Translations under genes and position numbers: made by a program
The notes under the pieces: generated by a model
What the model was told of the DNA's origin: nothing
Database searches by the model: none
What the model saw: the letters and a program-made list of their open reading frames with translations, nothing else
Shown here: one piece after another, positions 16,578 through 25,401 of the stretch
How the letters are laid out: each line of letters starts with the position of its first letter
How positions within the stretch are numbered: position 1 is the first letter of the stretch
NCBI RefSeq assembly: GCF_030758935.1
Contig: NZ_CP132333.1
Coordinates: 2,170,992-2,234,991 of the forward strand
DNA from: Geothrix sp. PMB-07
GTDB taxonomy: Bacteria > Acidobacteriota > Holophagae > Holophagales > Holophagaceae
Direction: 5' to 3'
Length of the DNA stretch: 64,000 nt

Positions 16578-18095
16578 ATGCTCGTCCATGAATTCCTGAT
16601 TCGCTCGGCCAGCCAGTTCCCCCAGAAGACGGCGCTGGTGTGTGGCGAGAAGCGTTTCACCTATGCGGAACTGGACGCCATGTCCAACCGCCTGGGCCAT
16701 GCCCTGGTGCAGGGCGGCGTCCGGCGCGGCGACCGGGTGGCCATCCACCTCCACAACTCCGTGGAAGCCGTGGTCGGCATCTTCGCCATCCTCAAGGCTG
16801 GCGCCGCCTTCGTCTTCATCAACGCTTCGACCAAGCCGGACAAGCTGACCTACATCCTGAACAACTGCCGCGCCAAGGCGCTGCTCATGGATGGCCGTCT
16901 GGGAAATGCGGATGATCTGCTGAGCGCAGTTCCATCTCTTGCCCAGGTGGTGGTGAGTGGGCCCAAGTCGGCCCCTGCCGATCCCCGAATCCGGTCCTAC
17001 GCGGACATCCAGGCTCAATCGCCAGCGACGCCCCTGCCCATCGTCAACATCGACCTGGATCTGGCCTGCCTCATCTACACGTCCGGAAGCACCGGCGAAC
17101 CCAAGGGCGTGATGAGCGACCACAGCAACGTGGATTTCGCCAGCAGCTCCATCATGACCTACCTGGAAAGCAGGGCCGAAGACATCGTCCTCAGCGTCCT
17201 GCCGCTCTCCTTCGACTACGGGCTCTACCAGCTTCTGATGACCTTCAAGGCCGGCGCAACGCTGGTGCTGGAACGCACCTTCATGTACCCGGCGGCGATC
17301 CTCCAGCGCATCCAGGAGGAACGGCCCACGGGCTTCCCTGGTGTGCCCACCGTGTTCGCCATGCTGCTCCAGCTGGATCTGAGCACCTTCGACCTCTCCA
17401 GCCTGCGCTACATCACCAACACCGCCGCGGCGCTCTCGCCGAACAAAATCCTTGAAATACAGGCGGCCTTCCCCGGTGTGACCCTCTACTCGATGTATGG
17501 CCTCACGGAGACCAAGCGCACCCTCTACCTTCCACCGGACCAGCTGAGCGTCCGCCCAGGTTCCGTGGGCATTCCCATTCCCGGCACCGAGGCCTGGATC
17601 GAGGATGAATCGGGCCGCCGCCTGGGCCCCGGCGAAACCGGCGAGCTGGTGGTGCGGGGACGCCACGTCATGCGCGGCTACTGGGAAGCCCCCGAAGCCA
17701 CCGCCAAGCGCTACCGCCCCGGCCCCCTTCCCGGCGAGCGGTTGTGCTATTCAGGCGACCTGTTCCGGCAGGATGAGGAAGGCTATTTCTACTTCATCAG
17801 CCGCAAGGACGACATCATCAAATGCCGCGGTGAGAAGGTGGCTCCCAAGGAAGTGGAGAACGTGCTGCACCAGCTGCCGGGCGTCACGGCCGTGGTGATT
17901 GGCGTTCCTGATGCCACCGCCGGGGAAGTGGTGAAAGCCTTCATCGTCGCCAACGGCAATCCGCTGACCGAAGCCGAGGTGATCGCCCATTGCCGGGCTC
18001 GGCTGGAGGATTTCATGGTGCCCAAATACGTCGAGTTCCGCACGGAGCTGCCCATGACCTCTTCGGGGAAGATCAGCAAACTTGGTCTGACTTAG
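16578..18095 (+). CDS. AMP-dependent acyl ligase (acyl-CoA synthetase family)
   Basis: This 505-residue ANL-superfamily enzyme adenylates a carboxylic acid and passes it to a thiol. It has the P-loop YTSGSTGEPKGVMSDH (about residues 166-182), MYGLTETKRTLYLP (A5), YSGDLFRQDEEGYFYF (A7), SRKDDIIKCRGEKVAPKEVE (A8) and the C-terminal lysine in TSSGKISK. Its position directly after an ACP gene suggests that the ACP is the acceptor. Similar ligases are found beside asparagine-synthase-like genes in exosortase/EPS clusters, which is the arrangement here, but no exosortase is visible. Its stop codon lies inside the left inverted repeat of a short MITE-like element. Confidence 0.92.
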   Translation: MLVHEFLIRSASQFPQKTALVCGEKRFTYAELDAMSNRLGHALVQGGVRRGDRVAIHLHNSVEAVVGIFAILKAGAAFVFINASTKPDKLTYILNNCRAKALLMDGRLGNADDLLSAVPSLAQVVVSGPKSAPADPRIRSYADIQAQSPATPLPIVNIDLDLACLIYTSGSTGEPKGVMSDHSNVDFASSSIMTYLESRAEDIVLSVLPLSFDYGLYQLLMTFKAGATLVLERTFMYPAAILQRIQEERPTGFPGVPTVFAMLLQLDLSTFDLSSLRYITNTAAALSPNKILEIQAAFPGVTLYSMYGLTETKRTLYLPPDQLSVRPGSVGIPIPGTEAWIEDESGRRLGPGETGELVVRGRHVMRGYWEAPEATAKRYRPGPLPGERLCYSGDLFRQDEEGYFYFISRKDDIIKCRGEKVAPKEVENVLHQLPGVTAVVIGVPDATAGEVVKAFIVANGNPLTEAEVIAHCRARLEDFMVPKYVEFRTELPMTSSGKISKLGLT

Positions 18096-18366
18096 AAGGC
18101 TCTCCAAGCAATCGATAGGGGCTGCATTGATGACAAAGGGTTTCCAGGCAAGGAAGTGGGCGCCGGGCGGTGCGGGCACACCGTTCAAGCCCGGTGACGC
18201 AGGATGGGAGCCCTTTGCCATCAACCCTCCGGGCTGGGGCGGCAGCCGTCGAAATGCTGCGTCAGGCTCCTCGTCCTTGGAACCACCAAGGCCTTCGTCG
18301 CCTTCCTTGCCTCCCTCGGCTGGCGCCCCAGTGCAGCCCCCACCCATTGCTTGGAGAGCCTTCTAA
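18092..18366. mobile_element. MITE-like element with 35-bp terminal inverted repeats
   Basis: The left end (18092-18126, starting TTAGAAGGCTCTCCAAGCAA) and right end (18332-18366) are inverted repeats matching at 32 of 35 positions by hand alignment. The ends carry TA on the outside, compatible with a TA target duplication as in the IS630/mariner group. Further blocks match at the same offset from each end (AGGCAAGGAAG at 18146 and, inverted, at 18302; TGACGCAG further in), so the whole 275 bp is a degenerate palindrome. No transposase is encoded. It fills the gap between the ligase and asnB: the left end covers the ligase stop codon, and the right end carries GGAGAG, which serves as the asnB ribosome binding site. 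Confidence 0.7.
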
Positions 18367-20354
18367 TGTGCGGCATCGTTGGCATCTGCGACCTGGGTGG
18401 CGCGCGGCGGGTGGAGGAAGCCACCCTCCGCCAGATGCTCGGCATGATCCGCCACCGCGGGCCTGAGCAGTTCGGCATCTACCTGGACGACTCGGTGGGC
18501 CTGGGCAATGCCCGCCTCAGCATTGTCGATCTGAGCAGCGGTCAGCAGCCCATCTCCAACGAGGACGGCACGCTCTGGATCGTCTTCAACGGCGAGATCT
18601 TCAACCACCCGGAATTGCGCGAGGAACTGGAGCGGCTGGGGCATCGCTACACCACCAACTGCGACACGGAAACGGTCCTTCACGCCTACGAGGAGTATGG
18701 CCCGGACTGCCTCTCCCGCTTCAACGGCCAGTTCGCCATCGCCATCTGGGACACGCGCAACCGCAGCCTCTTCATGGCCCGCGATCGACTGGGCGTCCGG
18801 CCCATCTTCTACACCATCAAGGATGGCGCCCTGATCTTCGGTTCGGAGATCAAGGCGATCCTCGCCGCCCCTGGCGTCACCGCCGCTGCGGACCCCGTGG
18901 CCCTCGACCAGATTTTCACGGTCTGGAGCCCGCTCTCTCCCCGTTCCTTCTTCCGGGGCATCAAGGAAGTTCCCGCGGGGCACTGGATGCTCGTGAAGGA
19001 AGGCCGCATCACCGTCAAGCCCTACTGGGAGCTCAGCTTTCCGGAGGAGGGTGACTTCGCGCTCCGCTCCAAGCAGTCCTACGCCGAGGAATTCCGAGAG
19101 CTTCTCATTGACGCCACGCGGCTCCGCCTGCGGGCCGATGTGCCCGTGGGCGCCTACCTCAGTGGTGGCCTCGATTCCTCCACCATCACGGCCATCATCC
19201 GGAACTTCACCTCCAATCCCCTGGAGACCTTCTCCATCTCCTTCACCGATCCCGCCTTTGACGAAAGCAGCTATCAGAGCCGCATGGCCCAGGCGCTGGG
19301 CACGGATCACCATGTGGTGTACGCCACCCATGCGGATATCGGCCGCGTGTTCCCTGAAGTGATCTGGCACACCGAAACCCCCATCATGCGCACCTCCCCG
19401 GCGCCCATGTTCCTGCTGTCGGGTTTGGTGCGGGAAAAGGGCTTCAAGGTGGTTCTCACGGGTGAAGGCGCTGACGAATTCCTGGCCGGGTACGACATCT
19501 TCAAGGAGGCGAAGATCCGCCGGTTCTGGGCGGCCCGTCCCGATTCGGAGTTCCGCCCCGGCCTCTTCAACAAGATCTACCCCTGGCTGGCGGATCTGTC
19601 CCGGGGCAACTATGTGAAGTCCTTCTTCGGCATGGGGCTCGGTGATACGCAGGCACCGGATTACTCCCACCAGATCCGCTGGCGCACCACGGCCCGAGCG
19701 AAGCGCTTTTTCAGCGACGAGCTGCAACAGACCCTTCGGGAAGGCCAGCAGCACCTGTCACCCAGCCTGCCGAGCGGGTTTGATGCCTGGGATCCGCTCC
19801 ACCAGGCGCAGTATCTGGAGATCAACGTCTTCCTCTCGCAGTACCTGCTCTCCTCCCAGAGTGATCGTGTGGCCATGGGCCACTCGGTGGAGGGACGGTT
19901 CCCCTTCCTGGATTACCGGGTGGTGGAGTTCTGCAACCACCTGCCTCCCTCGCTCAAGCTGAAGGGATTGACGGAGAAGCACCTGCTGAAGGAAGTCAGC
20001 CGGGAATGGCTGCCCGCCGACATCACGGACCGGCCCAAGCAGCCCTTCCGGGCTCCCATCCACCGGGCCTTCTTCAACGACACGCCTGCGGACTACCTCG
20101 AGGAGCTGCTTTCCCCTTCGGCGCTCAAGGCTTCGGGCTTCTTCAAGCCTCAGGCCGTGGGCCAGCTGGTGGCCAAGCTGAAACAAGGCCTCGCCCTCAG
20201 CGAAACCGACGACATGGCCCTGGCCGGCATCATCTCCACCCAGCTGATGGACCGGCAGTTCCTCTCCTCTTTCAAGCTTTCGCCCACCCTCAGCGGCTCC
20301 GACCACGTCAAGGTCGTCCGCGGCCATGAGACATCCCACGGAGTGCTGCCATGA
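18366..20354 (+). CDS. asnB: asparagine synthase-like glutamine amidotransferase
   Basis: The 662-residue protein has the two AsnB domains. The glutaminase domain begins MCGIVG, giving an N-terminal Cys nucleophile after Met removal, with RHRGPEQFG and FNGEIFNHPELREEL. The synthetase domain has the PPi-loop SGGLDSSTITAI at about residue 265 and TGEGADEFLAGYD. It would move ammonia from glutamine to an adenylated carboxylate. In a polysaccharide locus beside an ACP and acyl ligase it more likely amidates a sugar acid or acyl intermediate than makes free asparagine. ATG 18366 is chosen because the glutaminase must start with Met-Cys; the frame open to 18204 lies in the repeat. The stop overlaps the next start (ATGA). 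Confidence 0.92.
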   Translation: MCGIVGICDLGGARRVEEATLRQMLGMIRHRGPEQFGIYLDDSVGLGNARLSIVDLSSGQQPISNEDGTLWIVFNGEIFNHPELREELERLGHRYTTNCDTETVLHAYEEYGPDCLSRFNGQFAIAIWDTRNRSLFMARDRLGVRPIFYTIKDGALIFGSEIKAILAAPGVTAAADPVALDQIFTVWSPLSPRSFFRGIKEVPAGHWMLVKEGRITVKPYWELSFPEEGDFALRSKQSYAEEFRELLIDATRLRLRADVPVGAYLSGGLDSSTITAIIRNFTSNPLETFSISFTDPAFDESSYQSRMAQALGTDHHVVYATHADIGRVFPEVIWHTETPIMRTSPAPMFLLSGLVREKGFKVVLTGEGADEFLAGYDIFKEAKIRRFWAARPDSEFRPGLFNKIYPWLADLSRGNYVKSFFGMGLGDTQAPDYSHQIRWRTTARAKRFFSDELQQTLREGQQHLSPSLPSGFDAWDPLHQAQYLEINVFLSQYLLSSQSDRVAMGHSVEGRFPFLDYRVVEFCNHLPPSLKLKGLTEKHLLKEVSREWLPADITDRPKQPFRAPIHRAFFNDTPADYLEELLSPSALKASGFFKPQAVGQLVAKLKQGLALSETDDMALAGIISTQLMDRQFLSSFKLSPTLSGSDHVKVVRGHETSHGVLP

Positions 20355-21349
20355 CCTTGACCAAGCGCGTTCTCGACATCGACGCGGCAGCGGAGACTGA
20401 TCGCATCGTGAAGTGGATGCGGGAGAACATGCGGGGCCTCCACCGCACGGGAGCGGTGCTGGGCATCAGCGGCGGCATCGATTCCTCCGTGTGCCTCGCC
20501 CTCTGCGTCAAAGCCTTCGGCCCCGACCGGGTGATCCCCCTGCTGCTGCCCGAAAAGGATTCCGATCCGGCCTCGGAGGAATTGGCGCGCATGCTGGCCG
20601 CGCATTACGGAACCACGCCCATCCTGGAAGTCATCACCGGCGCCCTGGATGGCTACCGCTGCTATGAGCGCCGGGATGAAGCCATCGCCAGGATCTTCCC
20701 CGAGTACGACCCCAAGAAGGGCTACCTCGCGAAGATCGTTCTGCCTCCGGGCCTCCTGGACGAGGGCACGCTGAACGTCTACTCCCTCACCATCGTGACG
20801 CCGGAGGGCGAGGAGAAGAGCCTGCGCCTGCCGCCCGCGGAATTCGCCCAGATCGTGGCCGCTTCCAACTTCAAACAGCGCACCCGCACGGCGATGCTCT
20901 ACTACCACGCAGAGCTGCGGAACTTCGCCGTCATCGGGACGCCCAACAAGAACGAGCACGACCAGGGCTTCTTCGTGAAATACGGCGATGGCGGCGTCGA
21001 CCTGAAGCCCATCGTCCACCTCTACAAGACGCAGGTCTACCAGCTGGCCCGATACCTGGGCGTGCCCGAGGTCATCCAGAAGCGGCCCCCCACCTCGGAC
21101 ACCTACAGCGCTCCGGCCACCCAGGAGGAGTTCTTCTTCCGTCTTCCCTTCGATGTCATGGACATGCTCTGGTACGCCCAGGAAAACAAGATCTCCGCTG
21201 AAGAGACCGCCGCCGCCCTGGACATGACCCCGGCCCAAGTGCGCAATGCCTTCGAGGATTTCACCCGCAAGACAAGGACCACCCACTACCTGCGCACGCC
21301 GCCCCTGGATATGACCGCGCTCGGCCACCCCATCCAGGCGGTTCGCTGA
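20351..21349 (+). CDS. NAD synthetase-like ammonia-dependent amidotransferase
   Basis: This 332-residue protein is a homologue of ammonia-dependent NAD synthetase, with the PP-loop GISGGIDSSVCLAL (about residues 37-50), IGTPNKNEHDQGFFVKYGDG and KPIVHLYKTQVYQLARYLGV. It is longer than usual NadE and carries TSDTYSAPATQEEFFFRLPF where housekeeping enzymes have a PTADL-type segment. I read it as a paralogous subgroup seen in sugar-modification clusters. Translation is coupled to asnB by an ATGA overlap, so AsnB could feed it ammonia or the two may act in sequence. True NAD synthesis is possible, but nadC is far away in this window. Confidence 0.82.
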   Translation: MTLTKRVLDIDAAAETDRIVKWMRENMRGLHRTGAVLGISGGIDSSVCLALCVKAFGPDRVIPLLLPEKDSDPASEELARMLAAHYGTTPILEVITGALDGYRCYERRDEAIARIFPEYDPKKGYLAKIVLPPGLLDEGTLNVYSLTIVTPEGEEKSLRLPPAEFAQIVAASNFKQRTRTAMLYYHAELRNFAVIGTPNKNEHDQGFFVKYGDGGVDLKPIVHLYKTQVYQLARYLGVPEVIQKRPPTSDTYSAPATQEEFFFRLPFDVMDMLWYAQENKISAEETAAALDMTPAQVRNAFEDFTRKTRTTHYLRTPPLDMTALGHPIQAVR

Positions 21350-21377
21350 AGCCACCTCTGAACGAAGGAGCCGCCTG

Positions 21378-22313
21378 ATGCCAGTGGGTCGCCGATTCCC
21401 CCGCCAGCCGATGTTTGGCTCTGCGCTCGCGCTGCTGCTGGGCCTGCTGGCGATGACGGTCCCTTTTTCCACCTCCTGCTCCCGAAGCGCCTCCTCGGCC
21501 TCGGTGACCTCCAAGGAGCACGCCATGCAGCCCTCCCCCAAACCCGTGCGCATCGCCTTCCTGCACCACAGCACGGGCGGCATCGTGTGGGAGAGCGGAC
21601 TGCCCCAGTTCATCCAGTCCTGGAACGCGACCCACGGAACGGACTACCGCATCACCGAACTGCCCTACCCCAGCGCCACCGGAGGGCATACCTCGCTTCG
21701 AAAGCTGCTGCCCGCCCGGGTCTTCAACGTCCTGATCAAGAACCACTATCCCTGGGACAACCAGCCCTATGACTACTGGAACCTGTGGGTAGCCCACCAG
21801 GGCGAGAACCGCGACCGGTCCGAGCTCAACCTCGACGACCTGGCCCGCTCCTACGATGTGATCGTCTTCAAGCACTGCTTCCCGGTCAGCCGTGTGCAGC
21901 CCGAGGAGGGGGCCCCCAGCGTCTCCTCGCCGAAACAGACCTTGGCCAACTACAAGCTGCAGTACGAAGCGCTCAAGACCCGGATGCGGCAATTCCCGCA
22001 AATCCGCTTCATCCTGTGGACCGGCCCGGCGCTGACGGAATCCGGAACCACCCCGGAGGAGGCGGAACGGGCGCGGCAATTCGCCTCCTGGGTGAAGGAG
22101 ACCTGGGATGAAAAGGGCGACAACCTCTTCCTCTGGGATTTCCGGGAGCTGGAGACCCATGGAGGACTCTTCCTCCGCCCGGAGAACGCCCACGGGCCAA
22201 ACAACCCTCATCCAGCCAAAACCTTCGCGGTCCAAGTCGCTCCTCTTCTCGGCCAGCGGATTGTGGACGTGATCGAGGGGCGAGCTGACCATTCCAGCCT
22301 CACGGGCCGATGA
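21378..22313 (+). CDS. putative exported SGNH-hydrolase-like protein
   Basis: This 311-residue protein has an N-terminal signal (ALALLLGLLAMTVPFSTSC, about residues 16-34) ending in a cysteine that could be lipidated, although STSC is a poor lipobox. The mature part begins VRIAFLHHSTGGIVWESGLP and later has IVFKHCFPVSRV, IRFILWTGPALTESGTTPEE, FLWDFRELE and NPHPAKTFA. The order of blocks and the late His suggest an SGNH/GDSL-like fold, which I infer without a clear Gly-Asp-Ser motif. It follows the NAD-synthetase-like gene by 28 bp. In this locus it might act as a glycan O-acetyl esterase or transferase, but function is not established. Confidence 0.65.
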   Translation: MPVGRRFPRQPMFGSALALLLGLLAMTVPFSTSCSRSASSASVTSKEHAMQPSPKPVRIAFLHHSTGGIVWESGLPQFIQSWNATHGTDYRITELPYPSATGGHTSLRKLLPARVFNVLIKNHYPWDNQPYDYWNLWVAHQGENRDRSELNLDDLARSYDVIVFKHCFPVSRVQPEEGAPSVSSPKQTLANYKLQYEALKTRMRQFPQIRFILWTGPALTESGTTPEEAERARQFASWVKETWDEKGDNLFLWDFRELETHGGLFLRPENAHGPNNPHPAKTFAVQVAPLLGQRIVDVIEGRADHSSLTGR

Positions 22314-22351
22314 GGCCCGGTCATTTCAGCATCAAGCCACAGGGAGACCCC

Positions 22352-23200
22352 ATGGAGCCAGCGGCCCACCAAGAGCTGAAGACCCACTTGGCGGCCCTCC
22401 TCGCCGACGCTGCCGGATCCGCCGCAGAGACGGAAGCCGATGCCATCCTCGAGGCCGCCCTGATCGCGCGACCAGAGGCACCACAGGATCTGGCCCTGGA
22501 GCTGGCCGGGAAGCGTGCCGCCGGCGCGCCTCTTGGATTGGTCCTCGGTCGCCAGCGCTTTCTCGGGGTTGAGCTGCTCGCCAAGGCGGACGTATTGGCC
22601 CCCCGGGAAGAAACGGAGATTCTCGGCACCGAAGTCCTCTCCATCCTCCGTGCCCTGAGCCAGGAGGAACCGGGGCGGGAGCTGCGGATGATCGACATGG
22701 GCTGCGGATCCGGGAACCTGGCCTGCGCCGCGGCCATGGCCGTGCCCCAGGTGCGGATCTGGGCCTCGGACATCACCGCCTCCTGTGCCGAACTGACCCG
22801 GGCCAATGCCGCACACCTTGGCCTCCAGCACCGGATCGAGGTTTCCCAAGGCGACCTTTTCGCACCCCTCACCGGGAAGGGCCTCGAAGGCACCATGGAT
22901 CTGGTGGTGATGAACCCGCCCTACATCCCTTCAACTTCCCTGGCGAACTCCCACGCGGCTCTGCTGCAGCACGAGCCAAGGGAGGCCTTCGATGGTGGGC
23001 CCTACGGCATCTCCATCCTCTCCCGCCTCCTTCAGGATGCCCCGCTGTTCCTCAAGCCGGGTGCGCATCTGCTTTTCGAGTTTGGGCTTGGCCAGGCCCG
23101 GATGATCCAATCCCTGGTCGAGAAGAAGAACCTTTACACCGGACTGCGCTTCGCCTCGGATGTCGAAGGCCATCCTCGCGCCGCCATCGCCAGGAGATAA
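22352..23200 (+). CDS. PrmC/HemK-like class I methyltransferase
   Basis: The 282-residue protein resembles PrmC, which methylates the glutamine of release-factor GGQ motifs. The SAM motif is RMIDMGCGSGNLACAAAMAV, the catalytic motif is VVMNPPYIPS (about residues 186-195), and HEPREAFDGGPYGISILSRL matches the PrmC EPxxALDGGxxG block. The N-terminal helical region (KRAAGAPLGLVLGRQRFLGV) is also PrmC-like. It lies far from prfA and inside a polysaccharide locus, so a different amide substrate is possible. AGGGAG precedes ATG 22352; an ATGA overlap with the preceding gene at 22310 is an alternative start. Confidence 0.8.
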   Translation: MEPAAHQELKTHLAALLADAAGSAAETEADAILEAALIARPEAPQDLALELAGKRAAGAPLGLVLGRQRFLGVELLAKADVLAPREETEILGTEVLSILRALSQEEPGRELRMIDMGCGSGNLACAAAMAVPQVRIWASDITASCAELTRANAAHLGLQHRIEVSQGDLFAPLTGKGLEGTMDLVVMNPPYIPSTSLANSHAALLQHEPREAFDGGPYGISILSRLLQDAPLFLKPGAHLLFEFGLGQARMIQSLVEKKNLYTGLRFASDVEGHPRAAIARR

Positions 23201-23300
23201 TGAAGGCTTCCACCAGAAGCCACTCCCCTTCCCCTCCCGGCGCGTTCGCTCCCGATCAACAGAATTCCGACCTAGAATCGACACGTCAAAGGAACGACTC

Positions 23301-23861
23301 ATGTCCATCGTTGGCACTTTGAAGTCTTTCTACCGTAAATACCGGCTGTGGAAGCTTCGCAGAGCCGGATTGACGATTCCCGACGATTGCAGCCTGATGA
23401 GACCCTTCCCGAAATTTGGCGACGAGCCCTACCTGATCACCATTGGACACAATGTCGGTTTCGCAGCGGAAGTCATCTTCATCACGCACGATGGAGGAAC
23501 GAAGGTTTTCAAGCGGGAGGAGCGCTATAAAAAAGTGCTCAAATACGGCCGCATCACCGTCCACGACAATTGTGTCATCGGACAGCGGGTCATCATCCTG
23601 CCCGGTGTGACCATCGGACCCAACTCGGTGGTGGCCGCCGGCTCCGTGGTGTCTCGAAACGTGCCACCGGGAGTTCTCGCCGCCGGCAATCCCGCCAAGC
23701 CCGTCATGACCCTCCATCAGTACGCGGAGTGGTCCCTGGCCGCCACCCCAGACTACGACGAGCAGGAATACCGGAAGGACAAGCGGGCCTTCCTGACGAA
23801 ATTCCACATGCGAGGGCGTGCCGCCAACCGGGCCAAGCCTCTCCCGCAAGATCCCGTCTAG
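23301..23861 (+). CDS. hexapeptide-repeat (LbH) acyltransferase
   Basis: The 186-residue protein is a left-handed beta-helix acyltransferase of the CysE/LacA/WbbJ group. The isoleucine-patch repeats run from YLITIGHNVGFAAEVIFITH through YGRITVHDNCVIGQRVIILP to GVTIGPNSVVAAGSVVSRNV, ending with the typical PPGVLAAGNPAKPVM. His in FITHDGG is a likely catalytic base. It would acetylate or otherwise acylate a sugar of the exported polysaccharide. ATG 23301 with AAGGAA upstream was chosen; the frame open to 23160 overlaps the methyltransferase gene. Confidence 0.9.
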   Translation: MSIVGTLKSFYRKYRLWKLRRAGLTIPDDCSLMRPFPKFGDEPYLITIGHNVGFAAEVIFITHDGGTKVFKREERYKKVLKYGRITVHDNCVIGQRVIILPGVTIGPNSVVAAGSVVSRNVPPGVLAAGNPAKPVMTLHQYAEWSLAATPDYDEQEYRKDKRAFLTKFHMRGRAANRAKPLPQDPV

Positions 23862-24015
23862 GGTGATCCTGCCGTTTCTTGAGCCGAACCCGGCCTTTGG
23901 TACCGACTCAGCAGGGGCGAGGAATGGGAATCAAGGGCTTTCCCAAACGGTGGATCAACCCGAACCACACGCGCATGGAAGGGCTCCTTTAAGGCCCCAG
24001 GAACGGCTTTCAGCA

Positions 24016-24030
24016 TGGAAATTAACTTGC
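24016..24030 (+). promoter_or_regulatory. candidate sigma-54 promoter upstream of wza
   Basis: TGGAAATTAACTTGC has the GG-N10-GC spacing of a -24/-12 promoter, with a TTGC -12 element. It sits about 70-85 bp before the wza start in a 240-bp, partly AT-rich gap. The -24 element departs from TGGCAC at two positions. Confidence 0.4.
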
Positions 24031-24101
24031 GTTAACATTCAATTTAGCGATAACGTAATACCACTCCTTTCCTTCGGTCACGGTGCATCGGGAGCCCCCT
24101 C

Positions 24102-25325
24102 ATGGAGATCGGCATGTCCCAGTCCCTGAACCTCACATCAGCTTCCGTCTCTGTCCTGCCACTGGGCGCGCCCAGTCATGCGGCAGCGAGCGCTGCGGGC
24201 CGGAGCTCCGGCGCATCCCGATGGAACATGGGGGCCGCCCTCGGAGCAGCCCTGATGGTTGTCGGCTGTGCTTCGCCCGGCATGAAGCTGGATGTGAAAC
24301 CCGGCGCGCGGCCCACCACCACCCAGGTCAATGGCCTCAATGTCACGCTTCAGGCCCTGGATCCGCAGGCGGCGCCCATGCGTGCGGCCCGGACCACGGA
24401 TCCCGCCACCCTCAGCGCCCTGCTGGTGGACAAGGTGCCGCCCTACCGGGTTGGCCCCCAGGATGTCCTCCTGATCACCGTCTGGGATCACCCTGAAATC
24501 ACCCTGCCCCTCGGCCAGTTCCGCACGGACGCCGCCACCGGCATGGTGATCGACGAAGACGGATTCCTCTACTTCCCCTACGTGGGCAAGATCCAGATCA
24601 GCGGGCAGACCATTTCTCAGGTGCGGGATACCATCACGAGCCACCTGGCCAAAGTCCTCCAGAAGCCGCAGGTGGATGTCAAGGTGGTGGCCTATCGCTC
24701 TCAGAAGATCTACGTGGGCGGAGAAGTCAAAAACCCCGCCGTCTACAATGTGACCGACGTGCCGTTCACCCTGGCTGAGGCTGTGAATCGGGCGGGCGGG
24801 TTCCTCCCCACCGCCGACGACAGCCGCCTGGTCCTCACCCGCGGCGACAAATCCTGGCGCCTGGACTTCCAGTCCCTCCTCGGGGCCGGCAACCGCATCG
24901 GCCAGATTCTCCTGAAGGATGGGGATTCCCTGCATGTCCCCAACAGCCTGGAGGAGCCCATCTACCTGATGGGTGAACTGGTGAAGCCTGGAACCCTGCC
25001 TCTGACCCACGGCAACCTCTCCCTGGCCAAGGCCATTTCCGATGCGGGCGGCATCCTGGGCGCCAGCGCCGATGCCCGCTCCATCTATGTCATCCGCCAG
25101 GGCACTGCTGCCAATGCCGTCGATGTCTTCCACCTGGATGCCCGCAACCCCACCGCCATGGTGCTGGCCGATCACTTCGCCCTCAATCCCCGGGACATCG
25201 TCTATGTCGATGCCGGAACCCTGGTCCGTTTCAACCGGGTCATGAACCTGCTGGCCCCCTCGATTTCTGCGGTCACCTCCACCGCGCTCACAGCGGCTGA
25301 AGTCCGCTATTCCTTCAAAAAATAA
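24102..25325 (+). CDS. wza: polysaccharide export outer-membrane protein Wza-like
   Basis: This 407-residue protein matches Wza/GfcE, the outer-membrane channel for capsular or exopolysaccharide. A lipoprotein signal (LGAALMVVGCASPG) places the lipidated Cys at residue 56 if ATG 24102 is used, which is late, so the true start may be further in (the Met in SRWNMGAALG is possible). The Poly_export domain follows (YRVGPQDVLLITVWDHPEIT; GFLYFPYVGKIQISGQTISQ), then two SLBB domains (KIYVGGEVKNPAVYNVTDVP; IYLMGELVKPGTLPLTHGNL). GGGAG lies upstream of 24102. It begins the wza-wzb-wzc set. Confidence 0.93.
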   Translation: MEIGMSQSLNLTSASVSVLPLGAPSHAAASAAGRSSGASRWNMGAALGAALMVVGCASPGMKLDVKPGARPTTTQVNGLNVTLQALDPQAAPMRAARTTDPATLSALLVDKVPPYRVGPQDVLLITVWDHPEITLPLGQFRTDAATGMVIDEDGFLYFPYVGKIQISGQTISQVRDTITSHLAKVLQKPQVDVKVVAYRSQKIYVGGEVKNPAVYNVTDVPFTLAEAVNRAGGFLPTADDSRLVLTRGDKSWRLDFQSLLGAGNRIGQILLKDGDSLHVPNSLEEPIYLMGELVKPGTLPLTHGNLSLAKAISDAGGILGASADARSIYVIRQGTAANAVDVFHLDARNPTAMVLADHFALNPRDIVYVDAGTLVRFNRVMNLLAPSISAVTSTALTAAEVRYSFKK

Positions 25326-25401
25326 TGCTAGGATCCGATGAGCCAGGGGGGAAGCCGACCCCTGGAGGTTCCACATCCGCGAGCCAAGCCACTTGAAAAC
25401 C

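Noticed and set aside
18127-18366. 79-codon frame inside the MITE-like element
   Set aside because: It starts and ends within the inverted repeats, is Pro/Ser-rich and has no recognisable fold.
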